Both the position numbers and the translations under genes were made by a program. The notes under the pieces are model-generated. The model was not told the origin of the DNA, did not search any database, and was given only the letters and a program-made list of their open reading frames with translations. Shown here piece after piece: positions 19,312-27,997 of a DNA stretch of 48,706 nucleotides (the first letter of the stretch is position 1; each line of letters starts with the position of its first letter). Origin of the DNA: Pseudomonas citronellolis (lineage in GTDB: Bacteria > Pseudomonadota > Gammaproteobacteria > Pseudomonadales > Pseudomonadaceae); contig NZ_JARJLT010000414.1 in NCBI RefSeq assembly GCF_029335315.1, positions 1-48,706 of the forward strand, in the 5' to 3' direction.

Positions 19312-19329
19312 GACTCCCTGGCGTCGCCG

Positions 19330-19361
19330 AAAACCCCGGATGGAAACATCCGGGGTTTTTT
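19330..19361 (+). terminator. Intrinsic terminator of cspA
   Basis: AAAACCCCGGATG (19330-19342), loop GAAA, CATCCGGGGTTTT (19347-19359), continuing TT. The perfect 13-bp stem with a GNRA loop and six T residues begins 19 bases after the cspA stop. Confidence 0.95.
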
Positions 19362-19422
19362 GTTGCCTGAATCCCGTAAGCGATCTGTACTGCCACTGCC
19401 CCCCGCAACTGGAGCCACCCCG

Positions 19423-19917
19423 ATGAACCTGCGCCCCGCCGGCCTGCTGCTGGCCTTCTGCTGTCCCTCGCTGTTCGCCGCCCCGCCGGCCACCTGGGGC
19501 TGGGTCGAGCAGGCCAAGTTGATGCCGGAGAATGTGCTGCTCAAGGCGCGCCTGGACACCGGTGTGCTGACCTCGGTGATGGACGCGCGCAACCTGGTGA
19601 AGATCAAGAAGAACGAGCAGCGCTGGGTGCAGTACGACATCCTGATCACCGACCCGGCCAGCGGCCAGGTGCAGCGCTACCCCTTCGAGCGGCCGGTCGA
19701 ACGCACGCTCAAGGTGCACGGCGCCAACGGCATCGAGCACCGCCCGGTGGTGAGCATGGATATCTGCCTGGGCGACAAGGTCTACCGCGAGCAGTTCGCC
19801 CTGAGCGACCGCGAGGGCGCCGACTACCCGCTGCTGCTGGGGCGCCGAAGCCTGGAGCACCTGGGCGCGGTGGACGTGTCGAAGACCCTCACCACCCCGC
19901 CCACCTGCAAGCCCTGA
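19423..19917 (+). CDS. Retropepsin-like aspartyl protease family protein (DUF785/RimB-like), divergent copy
   Basis: 164 residues with a signal peptide ending near FAA-PP (about residue 20), then the single-domain retropepsin-like fold often annotated as a putative ATP-dependent zinc protease. The catalytic Asp lies in ARLDTGVLTSVMDA (about residue 46); the family norm, kept by the second copy at 25255, is DTGAYTSS, so the loop here is altered. C-terminal PLLLGRRSLEHLGAVD matches the family. No ATP-grasp (RimK-like) gene is nearby and the protein should be periplasmic. GGAG precedes the ATG. Function unknown. Confidence 0.85.
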   Translation: MNLRPAGLLLAFCCPSLFAAPPATWGWVEQAKLMPENVLLKARLDTGVLTSVMDARNLVKIKKNEQRWVQYDILITDPASGQVQRYPFERPVERTLKVHGANGIEHRPVVSMDICLGDKVYREQFALSDREGADYPLLLGRRSLEHLGAVDVSKTLTTPPTCKP

Positions 19918-19936
19918 GCGTCCGCCCCGGCGCGGC

Positions 19937-21370
19937 TCAGTGCCCGTCGTCCGGCTCGAGCCGGCGCGGCGACTCGGACGAGCGCCCGTCGTCGCTGGCC
20001 AGCTGGAAGAAGATCGCCGCGGCCAGCATCGACATCAGCCCCACCGCCAGGTAGGTGGCGTGGAAGGCGCCCAGCACGTCGCCGGCGTTGGCCTCCACGT
20101 CGCTCTTGAAGCCGCCCAGCAGCGCCGCCGCGCAGGCCACGCCGAGGCCGATGGAAAGCTGCATCACCACCGACAGCAGGCTGTTGCCGGCGCTGGCGTT
20201 GTCGTCGCGCAGGTCGATCAGGGTCAGGGTGTTCATCGCCGTGAACTGCAGTGAGTTGACCGCCCCCAGCAGGCCCAGGTGGATCAGCAGCCAGAGGTAG
20301 GGCGTGTCCTGGTCGATCAGCGCGAAGCCGGCGATCAGCGCGCCCAGCAGCAGGGTGTTGCCGACCAGCAGGCGGCGGTAGCCGAACAGGTCGAGAATGC
20401 CCTTGGCCAATGGCTTGATGACCATCGCCATGGCCGCCAGCGGGATCATCGTCATGCCCGCCTTGGCCGGCGCGAAGCCCAGGCCGACCTGCAGCAGCAG
20501 CGGGGTGAGGAAGGGCAGGGCGCCGCTGCCCAGGCGCGCGAACAGGTTGCCCAGCACGCCGACGGCGAAGGTGCGGGTGCGGAACAGGCTCGGCGGGAAC
20601 AGCGGCTTCTCGATGCGCAGCGCGCGTAGCCAGTAGGCGGCCAGCAGCACCAGGCCGCCGATCAGCAGCAGGACCACCCGCACATGCGGCATGTGCAGTT
20701 CGCCGAGGCCTTCCAGGGCGATGGTGATCAGCACCATGGAACCGCCGAAGAGCAGGAAGCCGGTGCCGTCGAAGCGGCTGCGCTCGGCGCCGCGCAGGTC
20801 CGGCATCAGGCGGATGGCGAAGGCGATGCCGAGCAGCCCCACCGGGATGTTGATGAGGAAGATCCAGTGCCAGCTGGCGTACTCCACCAGCCAGCCGCCG
20901 AGGGTCGGGCCGGTCAGCGGGCCGAGCAGGCCGGGGATGGTGACGAAGCTGAGCACCCGCACCAGGTCGCTGCGCGGGTACACCCGGAGGATCACCAGGC
21001 GCCCCACCGGCATCATCAGCGCACCGCCCAGCCCCTGCACCACGCGGGCCAGGATCAGCGCGCCGAGGCTCGGCGACAGGGCGCAGAACAGCGAGCCGAG
21101 GCTGAACAGGGCGATGGCGAAGAGAAACACCCGGCGCGTGCCGAAGCGGTCGGCGATCCAGCCCGAGGCGGGAATCAGCAGGGCCACCGTGAGCAGGTAG
21201 GCGATCACCACGCCCTGCATGCGCAGCGGGTCTTCGTTCAGCGAACGGGCCATGCTCGGCAGCGCGGTGTTGAGGATGGTGCCGTCCAGGGCCTGCATGA
21301 AGAAGGCCACGGCGACCAGCCAGGGGAGGATGCGGGCGATGCGCGGGGTGAGGATGTAGGGCTCGCTCAT
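19937..21370 (-). CDS. MFS multidrug exporter, DHA2 (EmrB/QacA) family
   Basis: 477-residue inner-membrane proton antiporter with about 14 predicted membrane segments. The N-terminal LDGTILNTALPSMARSL holds motif D1, GWIADRFGTRRVF motif A, and GPTLGGWLVEYASWHWIFLI motif C, which marks drug exporters. The segment pattern resembles E. coli MdtD. No membrane-fusion (EmrA-like) gene is adjacent, so it would act without a dedicated periplasmic partner. No regulator is beside it and the substrate is unknown. Confidence 0.9.
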   Translation of the reverse strand: MSEPYILTPRIARILPWLVAVAFFMQALDGTILNTALPSMARSLNEDPLRMQGVVIAYLLTVALLIPASGWIADRFGTRRVFLFAIALFSLGSLFCALSPSLGALILARVVQGLGGALMMPVGRLVILRVYPRSDLVRVLSFVTIPGLLGPLTGPTLGGWLVEYASWHWIFLINIPVGLLGIAFAIRLMPDLRGAERSRFDGTGFLLFGGSMVLITIALEGLGELHMPHVRVVLLLIGGLVLLAAYWLRALRIEKPLFPPSLFRTRTFAVGVLGNLFARLGSGALPFLTPLLLQVGLGFAPAKAGMTMIPLAAMAMVIKPLAKGILDLFGYRRLLVGNTLLLGALIAGFALIDQDTPYLWLLIHLGLLGAVNSLQFTAMNTLTLIDLRDDNASAGNSLLSVVMQLSIGLGVACAAALLGGFKSDVEANAGDVLGAFHATYLAVGLMSMLAAAIFFQLASDDGRSSESPRRLEPDDGH

Positions 21371-21571
21371 GATGGGTCCTTGTTCGGCTCCCGCAAGCTT
21401 AGGGAAAGATCGCCGGCATGGGTAACTTGACGAAGGTCGTTCGCGGGGGAGGGCGCTTTCCGAAGGGCGTCCTAAAATGATCGGCGCTGGCGGAACGATG
21501 GCACCGTGCGTCAGTCGAAATTCGATCCGGGCAACGTCCTGCGCCGGGTCTCACTGCATCAGGAGATGTCG

Positions 21572-22132
21572 ATGATCGTCCGCTTCCGCACCGTCCGTTT
21601 CCGTAGCGCCTGCGCCGTCGCCGCGCTGCTCGCCGCGTCGTCCGCCTTCGCCTTCAACCTGGGTGACGCCGCCAAGGCGGTGTCCGGCGCCGCCGAGGGC
21701 GGTAACCCGGCCCAGGTCGCCTCCACCCCGCAGACCAGCGGCCTGCTCGGCGCCCTCACCGGGCAGCTGGGGGTCAGCGACGAACAGGCCATCGGCGGCA
21801 CCGGCGCGCTGCTCGGCCTGGCCAAGAACCAGCTCAGCAACACCGACTACAGCCAGTTGGCCAAGAGCGTGCCGGGTCTCGACAAGCTCAGCGGCGCCAA
21901 CGCCCTGGGCGGTCTCGGCGGCGCCCTGGGCAACCTCGGCGGCACCGGCGCCAAGGGCCTGCTGGGCAACGTCAACAGCATGGGCGACGTGAACAGCGCC
22001 TTCAGCACCCTGGGCATGGACCAGAGCATGACCGGCAAATTCGCCGGCGTGCTGCTGGATTACTTCGGCAAGCAGGGCGTGAGCAGCAACCTGCTCGGCA
22101 GCCTGGGCAGCCTCTGGGGCGTGGGCGGCTGA
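21572..22132 (+). CDS. Exported DUF2780 (VcgC/VcgE-like) protein, first copy
   Basis: 186 residues with a signal peptide cleaved at AFA-FN. AGGAG at 21561-21565 lies six bases before the ATG at 21572, whereas the in-frame ATG at 21566 touches it, so I use the later start. The mature protein is rich in Gly, Leu and Ser with the segments LGVSDEQAIGGTGALLGLAKN and KFAGVLLDYFGKQGVSSNLLGSL, which the next gene repeats. This matches the domain of unknown function DUF2780. No catalytic residues are evident. Confidence 0.85.
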   Translation: MIVRFRTVRFRSACAVAALLAASSAFAFNLGDAAKAVSGAAEGGNPAQVASTPQTSGLLGALTGQLGVSDEQAIGGTGALLGLAKNQLSNTDYSQLAKSVPGLDKLSGANALGGLGGALGNLGGTGAKGLLGNVNSMGDVNSAFSTLGMDQSMTGKFAGVLLDYFGKQGVSSNLLGSLGSLWGVGG

Positions 22133-22156
22133 CGCCGGCCGAGCGCTTTCCGGGAG

Positions 22157-22254
22157 CGTAGGGCGGATAACCGTTCGCGGTTATCCGCCGCAGGCCGGGG
22201 CATCGCTACCCGTGAATGGCGGCGGATAACGCCGTGGGCGTTATGCGCCCTACG
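22157..22254. repeat. Doublet of REP-like palindromes (GGCGGATAACG family)
   Basis: Unit one: GGCGGATAACCG (22162-22173), loop TTCG, CGGTTATCCGCC (22178-22189). Unit two: GGCGGATAACGCC (about 22221-22233) with GGCGTTATGCGCC. The doublet is closed by GCGTAGGGCG at the left and CGCCCTACGC at the right, giving an inverted BIME-like structure. It fills most of the 243-base gap between the two DUF2780 genes. Confidence 0.85.
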
Positions 22255-22375
22255 CGATTGCTGGGAAATCCTACGGATTTAGCTGACGGACTGTTCGGAA
22301 CGAAGGCCGTGGCCGCCAGTCGAAGCCAGTGACCGCCCATCCCGAGGCGGGTGCTGCCTTCTGCGGAGCCCTTCG

Positions 22376-22918
22376 ATGTTCACCCGATCCCTGCTCGCCC
22401 TCGCCGCCTGCGCCTGGCTGGTGGCCCTTCCGGCCGCCGCCGAGACCTTCGAGGAAATCCCCAGCGCCGAATCCGGCGCCGCCGCAACGACGGCCAACGG
22501 CCTGGTGGAAACCCTCGGCCAGCGCCTGAACATCAGTGACGAGCAGGCCATCGGCGGCGCCGGCGCCCTGCTCGGGCTGGCGATGAATCGCCTCGACGAC
22601 GGCCAGGGCGCGCAACTGCAGCACAGCCTGCCGGGGCTCGACCAGCTGTCCTCGGGCAACCTGGGTGGCGGTATCGGCGCGCTGCTGGGCGGCGCCGGGC
22701 AGATTCTCGGCGGCATCCAGAGCCTGCAGGACGTCGACCAGGTGTTCAACGTGCTGGGGATGAACGAAGGCATGGTCGACCAGTTCGCCGGGGTGATGCT
22801 CGACTACCTGGTGAAGCAGGGCCTGAACAGTCAGTTGCTGGGCAGCCTCGGCAAGCTCTGGAACGGCACGCCGACGCCGCTCGCGCCGAGCGCGGCGGTG
22901 GCCGGCAAACCGGTCTGA
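22376..22918 (+). CDS. Exported DUF2780 protein, second copy
   Basis: 180 residues with a signal peptide ending at AAA-ET (about residue 22). It shares with the upstream gene the segments NISDEQAIGGAGALLGLAMN and QFAGVMLDYLVKQGLNSQLLGSLGKLW in the same order, so the two are tandem paralogues that have diverged considerably. The middle is a Gly-rich hydrophobic run (GGGIGALLGGAGQILGG). Function unknown. Each gene has its own signal peptide and the pair is split by a REP doublet, so co-transcription is uncertain. Confidence 0.85.
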   Translation: MFTRSLLALAACAWLVALPAAAETFEEIPSAESGAAATTANGLVETLGQRLNISDEQAIGGAGALLGLAMNRLDDGQGAQLQHSLPGLDQLSSGNLGGGIGALLGGAGQILGGIQSLQDVDQVFNVLGMNEGMVDQFAGVMLDYLVKQGLNSQLLGSLGKLWNGTPTPLAPSAAVAGKPV

Positions 22919-22919
22919 C

Positions 22920-23807
22920 TCAGGCCTCGGCGCGCAGCGCCTCGATGCGCGCGTCCTTCTCTTCCCACAGGCGTGACACCCAGGCCTGCACGTACTGGCG
23001 GAATTGCGCGTCGCCTTCGTAGTCGCCCTGCCATAGCGCGGGGTCGATGCCGTGGGTCTGGATGTCCACCACCACGCGCGGCACCTTGCCGCAGAGCAGG
23101 TCCCAGAAGCCCGGCTTGGGCCCGTCGGGGTAGACCACGGTGACGTCGAGCATGGCGTCCAGCTGCCCGCCCAGGGCGGCGAGGACGAAGGCCACGCCGC
23201 CGGCCTTGGGCTTGAGCAGGTTGCGGTAGGGCGATTGCTGCTGGGCCTGCTTGGCCGGGGTGAAGCGGGTGCCTTCCAGGTAGTTCACCACGGTCACCGG
23301 CATGCCCTTGAACTTCTCGCAGGCGGCCCTGGTGATCTCCAGGTCCTTGCCCTTGAGCTCCGGGTGCTTGTCGAGGAAGGCCTTGCTGTAGCGCTTCATG
23401 AACGGGTAGTCCAGCGCCCAGAAGGCCAGGCCGAGGAAGGGCACCCAGATCAGTTCCTTCTTCAGGAAGAACTTGAAGTAGGGCGTCTTGCGGTTGAAGG
23501 CCTGCACCAGGGCCGGGATGTCGACCCAGGACTGGTGGTTGCTCACCACCAGGTAGGAGGTGTCGCCGCGCAGCCGTTCGCCGCCGCGGATGTCCCAGAC
23601 GGTGGGGGTCATCAGGGCGAAGATGGCCTTGTCGATCTCCGCCCAGGTTTCGGCGATCCACATCACTCCGTTGGAGCAGGCGTCCTTCAGCGCCTTGCCC
23701 GGAAGCACCAGCTTGAGCAGGGCGATCAGCAGCATCGGGCCGATCAGGATCAGGGTGTTGAGCAGCAGCAGGAGGCTGGTGACTATGCCGGTCAGCGTGG
23801 CCCACAT
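22920..23807 (-). CDS. 1-acyl-glycerol-phosphate acyltransferase family protein (YihG-like)
   Basis: 295-residue membrane acyltransferase of the PlsC/LPLAT superfamily. An N-terminal hydrophobic region (about 5-38) anchors it. Block I is NHQSWVD (about 94, the catalytic His-Asp pair) and block III is NYLEGTRFTPAK (about 178). The extended C-terminal half resembles E. coli YihG/YihE-region acyltransferases that esterify lysophosphatidate. The preferred acyl donor and acceptor cannot be deduced. It ends one base from the convergent second DUF2780 gene. Confidence 0.88.
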   Translation of the reverse strand: MWATLTGIVTSLLLLLNTLILIGPMLLIALLKLVLPGKALKDACSNGVMWIAETWAEIDKAIFALMTPTVWDIRGGERLRGDTSYLVVSNHQSWVDIPALVQAFNRKTPYFKFFLKKELIWVPFLGLAFWALDYPFMKRYSKAFLDKHPELKGKDLEITRAACEKFKGMPVTVVNYLEGTRFTPAKQAQQQSPYRNLLKPKAGGVAFVLAALGGQLDAMLDVTVVYPDGPKPGFWDLLCGKVPRVVVDIQTHGIDPALWQGDYEGDAQFRQYVQAWVSRLWEEKDARIEALRAEA

Positions 23808-23935
23808 GGCGGTGCATTCCTCGTTCCGGGTGGCGCGGCCATGATACGCAGGCCGCGTGGCGATCCCAAGCCACCCCTTCCCGCCGTGGCCGCCGGCGCA
23901 CTATGCTGAGGCGAGCTGTCCGCCGATGCCCTGCC

Positions 23936-25180
23936 ATGCCCGAATCTTTCTACCTGCGCCTGCCGGTCGAGGCCGTGACCCTGGGAATGTACGTTCACGA
24001 GCTGTGCGGGTCCTGGATGGACCACCCGTTCTGGCGCAAGCGTTTCCTCCTGGAAGACCCCGAAGACCTTCGGCGCCTGCGCGAAAGCGGCGTGCGCGAA
24101 GTGCTGATCGACCCCGCGCGCGGCCTGTCGCCGAAGCCCGCGCTGGCGCCGGAAACGCCGCCGCCGGTAACCACGGCCGAGCCGCCGGCGCCGCTGGTGG
24201 AGCCGCGCCGCGCGCTGGAGGACGAACTGCGCGCCGCCCAGCGCCTGTGCGCGCGCTCCAAGCGCGTGGTGCTGGAGATGTTCCAGGATGCGCGGATGGG
24301 GCAGATGGTCGACGCCGACCAGGCCCGCGAGCTGGTGGAAGAGATCAGCGCCTCGGTGCAGCGCCACCCCAACGCGCTGATCAGCCTGGCGCGGCTCAAG
24401 CACGCCGACGAATACACCTACATGCACTCGGTGGCGGTGTGCGCGCTGATGATCGCCCTGGCGCGCCAGCTCGGCCTCGACGAGCCGCTGGTGCGCGAGG
24501 CGGGGTTGGCCGGGCTGCTCCATGACATCGGCAAGATGCAGGTGCCGATGGAGCTGCTGAACAAGCCGGGGCGCCTGGACGAGCAGGAGTTCGCCCGGGT
24601 TCGCGAACACCCGCGGCGCGGCCTGGACATCCTCATGCTCGGTCGCCAGGTCGGCGCGCTGGTGCTCGACGTCTGCCTGCACCACCACGAGAAGCTCGAC
24701 GGCACGGGCTATCCGCACCGCCTGGCTGGCGAGCAGATCAGCCTGTTCGCGCGCATGGGCGCGGTCTGCGACATCTACGACGCGATCACCTCCGACCGTC
24801 CGTACAAGGCCGGCTGGGACCCCGCCGAGTCGATCCGGCGCATGGGCCAGTGGTGTGGGTCGCACCTGGACGAGGCGGTGTTCCGCGCCCTGGTCAAATG
24901 CCTGGGCATCTACCCGGTCGGCTCCCTGGTGCGCCTGGAGAGCGAGCGCCTGGCGGTGGTGGTCGAGCAGGACAGCGCGTCGCTGCTGACCCCACAGGTG
25001 AAGGTGTTCTATTCGATCCGCACGCGCGCGGCGATCCCCCAGGAAGTCCTCGACCTGGCGCGGCTCAAGGGTCGCGAGCGGATCGTCGGGCGCGAGTCGC
25101 CGGAGCAGTGGGGCTTCCGCAACCTGGAGAGCCTGTGGAGCGGGCTCGATCGCCGGCGCGGCCCGCTGTTCGACAGCTGA
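23936..25180 (+). CDS. HD-GYP domain cyclic-di-GMP phosphodiesterase
   Basis: 414 residues. The N-terminal DUF3391 domain (FYLRLPVEAVTLGMYVHEL to VREVLID, about 1-60) is followed by a linker and the HD-GYP domain (about 150-330). Metal-binding HDIGK (about 197) and HHHEKLDGTGYP (about 250) are complete, so hydrolysis of cyclic-di-GMP is expected rather than a degenerate receptor. There is no receiver domain or membrane segment, so it is cytosolic. I start at the ATG at 23936; the frame extends 33 bases further without family support. It is divergent from the acyltransferase. Confidence 0.93.
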   Translation: MPESFYLRLPVEAVTLGMYVHELCGSWMDHPFWRKRFLLEDPEDLRRLRESGVREVLIDPARGLSPKPALAPETPPPVTTAEPPAPLVEPRRALEDELRAAQRLCARSKRVVLEMFQDARMGQMVDADQARELVEEISASVQRHPNALISLARLKHADEYTYMHSVAVCALMIALARQLGLDEPLVREAGLAGLLHDIGKMQVPMELLNKPGRLDEQEFARVREHPRRGLDILMLGRQVGALVLDVCLHHHEKLDGTGYPHRLAGEQISLFARMGAVCDIYDAITSDRPYKAGWDPAESIRRMGQWCGSHLDEAVFRALVKCLGIYPVGSLVRLESERLAVVVEQDSASLLTPQVKVFYSIRTRAAIPQEVLDLARLKGRERIVGRESPEQWGFRNLESLWSGLDRRRGPLFDS

Positions 25181-25254
25181 CAGTGGCCGCTGGCGAACCC
25201 CGGGCCGCCGTGGTAGTCCTATGCGCGGCAACCCCGCCGTCCTGGAGATTTCCC

Positions 25255-25794
25255 GTGAAACCCGTTCTCGCCATGCTTTCGCTGCTCGTCCTGCCCGGCC
25301 TGGCCCTCGCCGCCGAGCCCAAGCTCTATGGGCGCTACGAGTGGGTCGGCCTGCCCGAGCTCGACCAGACCCTGCAGGCCAAGATGGACACCGGCGCCTA
25401 CACCTCGTCGCTGTCGGCCAAGGACATCCAGCTGTTCCAGCGCGACGGCGAGCAGTGGGTGCGCTTCCGCCTGGCCACCAAGGACGGCGGCGACTCGCAA
25501 TACGAGCACAAGCTGGCGCGCATCTCGAAGATCAAGAACCGCGCCGACGAAACCGGCGAGGACGAAGAGGAAGAGCGTGGCAGCAGCCTCAGCGAGCGCC
25601 CGGTGATCCTGTTGCCGGTGTGCCTGGGCGGCGACCAGCAGGAGATCGAGGTGAACCTCACCGACCGCAGCCGCTTCAACTACCCGTTCCTGATGGGCAC
25701 CAAGGGCCTGCGCAAGTTCCACGCCGCGGTGGACCCGGCCGAGCGCTTCGCCGCCGGCAAGCCCACCTGCTCCGGCGGCCGCTCCGACGATTGA
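25255..25794 (+). CDS. Retropepsin-like aspartyl protease family protein (DUF785), canonical copy
   Basis: 179 residues from a GTG at 25255 preceded by GGAG; the signal peptide ends at ALA-AE (about residue 20). It has the family signature AKMDTGAYTSSLSAKDI with the presumed catalytic Asp near residue 50, an acidic insert (DETGEDEEEERGS), and C-terminal YPFLMGTKGLRKFHAAVDP. Such proteins are often annotated as putative ATP-dependent zinc proteases, but nothing here shows ATP or zinc binding. It lies 54 bases before creB on the same strand, so it may share transcription with the cre genes. Confidence 0.87.
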   Translation: MKPVLAMLSLLVLPGLALAAEPKLYGRYEWVGLPELDQTLQAKMDTGAYTSSLSAKDIQLFQRDGEQWVRFRLATKDGGDSQYEHKLARISKIKNRADETGEDEEEERGSSLSERPVILLPVCLGGDQQEIEVNLTDRSRFNYPFLMGTKGLRKFHAAVDPAERFAAGKPTCSGGRSDD

Positions 25795-25848
25795 CGGCGC
25801 GCGGGCCTTGCGGCTTGATGAAGGCCCCGCCCGCCAGGCACGGAAGCC

Positions 25849-26532
25849 ATGCCGCACATCCTGATCGTCGAAGACGAAGCCGCCATCGCCGACACCCTGC
25901 TCTACGCCCTGCAGGCCGAAGGCTTCGCCGCCACCTGGCTGAGCCTGGCCGGCGAGGCCCTGCAACGCCTGCGCGAGGAGGCCTTCGACCTGGTCATCCT
26001 CGACGTCGGCCTGCCCGACATCAGCGGCTTCGAGGCCTGCCGGCAGTTGCGCCGCTTCTCCGAGGTGCCGGTGATCTTCCTCACCGCCCGCGACGCCGAG
26101 ATCGACCGCGTGGTGGGCCTGGAAATCGGCGCCGACGACTACGTGGTCAAGCCGTTCAGCCCGCGCGAGGTGGCGGCGCGGGTCAAGGCCATCCTCCGTC
26201 GCGGCGCGCCCCGCGCCCTCGCCGAAAGCCCGGCGAGCGGGCCCTTCCAGGTGGACGAGGAACGCTTCCTGATCCACTACCGTGGCCAGGCGCTGAACCT
26301 CACCCTGCATGAATTCCGCCTGCTCCAGGCGCTGCTGGCGCGACCGGGGCGGGTGTTCAGCCGCGAGCTGCTGTTGCAGGCGCTGGGCGTGGCGGCCCAG
26401 GCCGGCTACGAGCGCAACATCGACAGCCACATCAAGAGCCTGCGCGCCAAGCTGCGCCAGGTGGCCCCGGCCGCCGAGCCGATCCAGACCCACCGCGGCC
26501 TGGGCTACAGCTACGCGGCGGAGAAGGCCTGA
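25849..26532 (+). CDS. creB: Two-component response regulator CreB
   Basis: OmpR-type regulator of 227 residues. Receiver domain (about 1-115) with the acidic pair EDE, phospho-acceptor Asp in LVILDVGLPDISG (about 52) and conserved Lys in VVKPFSP. The winged-helix DNA-binding domain (about 130-225) contains LTLHEFRLLQALLARPGRVF and ERNIDSHIKSLRAKL. In P. aeruginosa CreBC responds to PBP4 inhibition and raises beta-lactam resistance, biofilm formation and creD expression. Its TGA overlaps the creC ATG by one base. Confidence 0.95.
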   Translation: MPHILIVEDEAAIADTLLYALQAEGFAATWLSLAGEALQRLREEAFDLVILDVGLPDISGFEACRQLRRFSEVPVIFLTARDAEIDRVVGLEIGADDYVVKPFSPREVAARVKAILRRGAPRALAESPASGPFQVDEERFLIHYRGQALNLTLHEFRLLQALLARPGRVFSRELLLQALGVAAQAGYERNIDSHIKSLRAKLRQVAPAAEPIQTHRGLGYSYAAEKA

Positions 26533-27950
26533 TGCCGTTGGGCGTGCGGATCTTCCTGGCGTACTTCCTGTTCGTCGGGCTGACCGCCTACTTCGTGCTC
26601 AGCACGGTGATGGAGGAAATCCGCCCCGGGGTGCGCCAGTCCACCGAGGAAACCCTGGTGGACACCGCCAACCTGCTCGCCGAGATTCTGCGCGACGACC
26701 TGAAGCACGGCACCCTCGGCCGCAGCGACCTACCGGAACTGTTCAAGGCCTACGGCTCGCGCAGCCCGCAGGCGGACATCTGGGGCGTGCGCAAGAACGC
26801 GGTGAATCACCGCATCTACGTCACCGACGCGCGCGGGGTGGTGCTGCTCGACTCGGCCGGCGAAGCGGTGGGCCAGGACTACTCGCGCTGGAACGACGTC
26901 TACCTGACCCTGCAGGGCAAGTATGGTGCGCGCTCCAGCCGCGAGTCGGCGGACGACCCGGACTCCTCGGTGATGTACGTGGCGGCGCCGATCCGCGATG
27001 GCGAGAAGATCATCGGCGTGGTCTCGGTGTCCAAGCCCAACCGCACCCTGCAACCCTACATCGAGCGCTCGCAGCGGCGCCTGGCCTGGCTCGGCGGCGG
27101 GCTCATCGTCCTCGGCCTGCTGGTCGGCGGCCTGCTCTCCTGGTGGTTGAGCGGCGCGCTGCGCCGGCTCACCCGCTACGCCCGGGCGGTCAGCGAAGGC
27201 CGCCGCGCGGAGCTGCCGCGCTACCGCGGCGGCGAGATGGCGCAACTGGCCGAGGCCGTGGAGCGCATGCGCGTGCAGCTGGAAGGCAAGGCCTACGTCG
27301 AGCGCTACGTGCACACCCTGACCCACGAGCTGAAAAGCCCGCTGGCGGCCATTCGCGGCGCCGCCGAGCTGCTTGAGGGCGAGATGCCGGCGCCGCAGCG
27401 CGCGCGCTTCGTCGGCAACATTGCCGGCGAGAGCCAGCGCCTGCAGCAACTGGTGGAGCGCCTGCTGAATCTGGCCCAGGTGGAGCAGCGCCAGGGCCTG
27501 GAGGACAGCGAGCCGGTGCAGCTGCAGGAACTGGTGGCGGAGCTGCTGCAGGCGAACCTGGCGCGTCTGGAAGGCCTGCGGGTGGAGAACGCGGTGCCGG
27601 TGGAGGCGCTGGTGACGGGCGAGGCGTTCCTGTTGCGCCAGGCGCTGGGCAACCTGCTGGAGAACGCCCTGGACTTCACCGCGCCTGGCGGCCTGATCCG
27701 CTTCGACGCGCTGCGCGAAGGCGAGCGCTGGCGCCTGGGCGTGTTCAACCAGGGCCCGGCGATTCCCGACTACGCGCTGGAGCGGCTGACCGAGCGCTTC
27801 TACTCGCTGCCGCGTCCGGGGACCGGGCGCAAGAGCACCGGGCTGGGGCTGAACTTCGTCGCCGAAGTGGCGGCGTTGCACGGCGGGCGCCTGGGTGTGG
27901 GGAATGTCGAGGGCGGTGTGGAGGCTTGGCTGGAGTTGCCGGCTAACTAG
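26532..27950 (+). CDS. creC: Sensor histidine kinase CreC
   Basis: 472-residue inner-membrane kinase. Membrane segment one (about 6-27), a periplasmic sensor domain (about 28-180) with YSRWNDVYLTLQGKYGARSS, segment two (about 185-207), a HAMP-like linker, then the H-box HTLTHELKSPLAAIRGAAELL with the phospho-accepting His near residue 263. The N-box is GNLLENALDF and the G-box STGLGLNFVAEVAALHGG. All catalytic boxes are intact. It phosphorylates CreB and is coupled to creB by a one-base overlap. Confidence 0.95.
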   Translation: MPLGVRIFLAYFLFVGLTAYFVLSTVMEEIRPGVRQSTEETLVDTANLLAEILRDDLKHGTLGRSDLPELFKAYGSRSPQADIWGVRKNAVNHRIYVTDARGVVLLDSAGEAVGQDYSRWNDVYLTLQGKYGARSSRESADDPDSSVMYVAAPIRDGEKIIGVVSVSKPNRTLQPYIERSQRRLAWLGGGLIVLGLLVGGLLSWWLSGALRRLTRYARAVSEGRRAELPRYRGGEMAQLAEAVERMRVQLEGKAYVERYVHTLTHELKSPLAAIRGAAELLEGEMPAPQRARFVGNIAGESQRLQQLVERLLNLAQVEQRQGLEDSEPVQLQELVAELLQANLARLEGLRVENAVPVEALVTGEAFLLRQALGNLLENALDFTAPGGLIRFDALREGERWRLGVFNQGPAIPDYALERLTERFYSLPRPGTGRKSTGLGLNFVAEVAALHGGRLGVGNVEGGVEAWLELPAN

Positions 27951-27997
27951 GGAGCGAAGCGCGCCGCACACAATCCCCACAATCTCCCCATCTCCCT

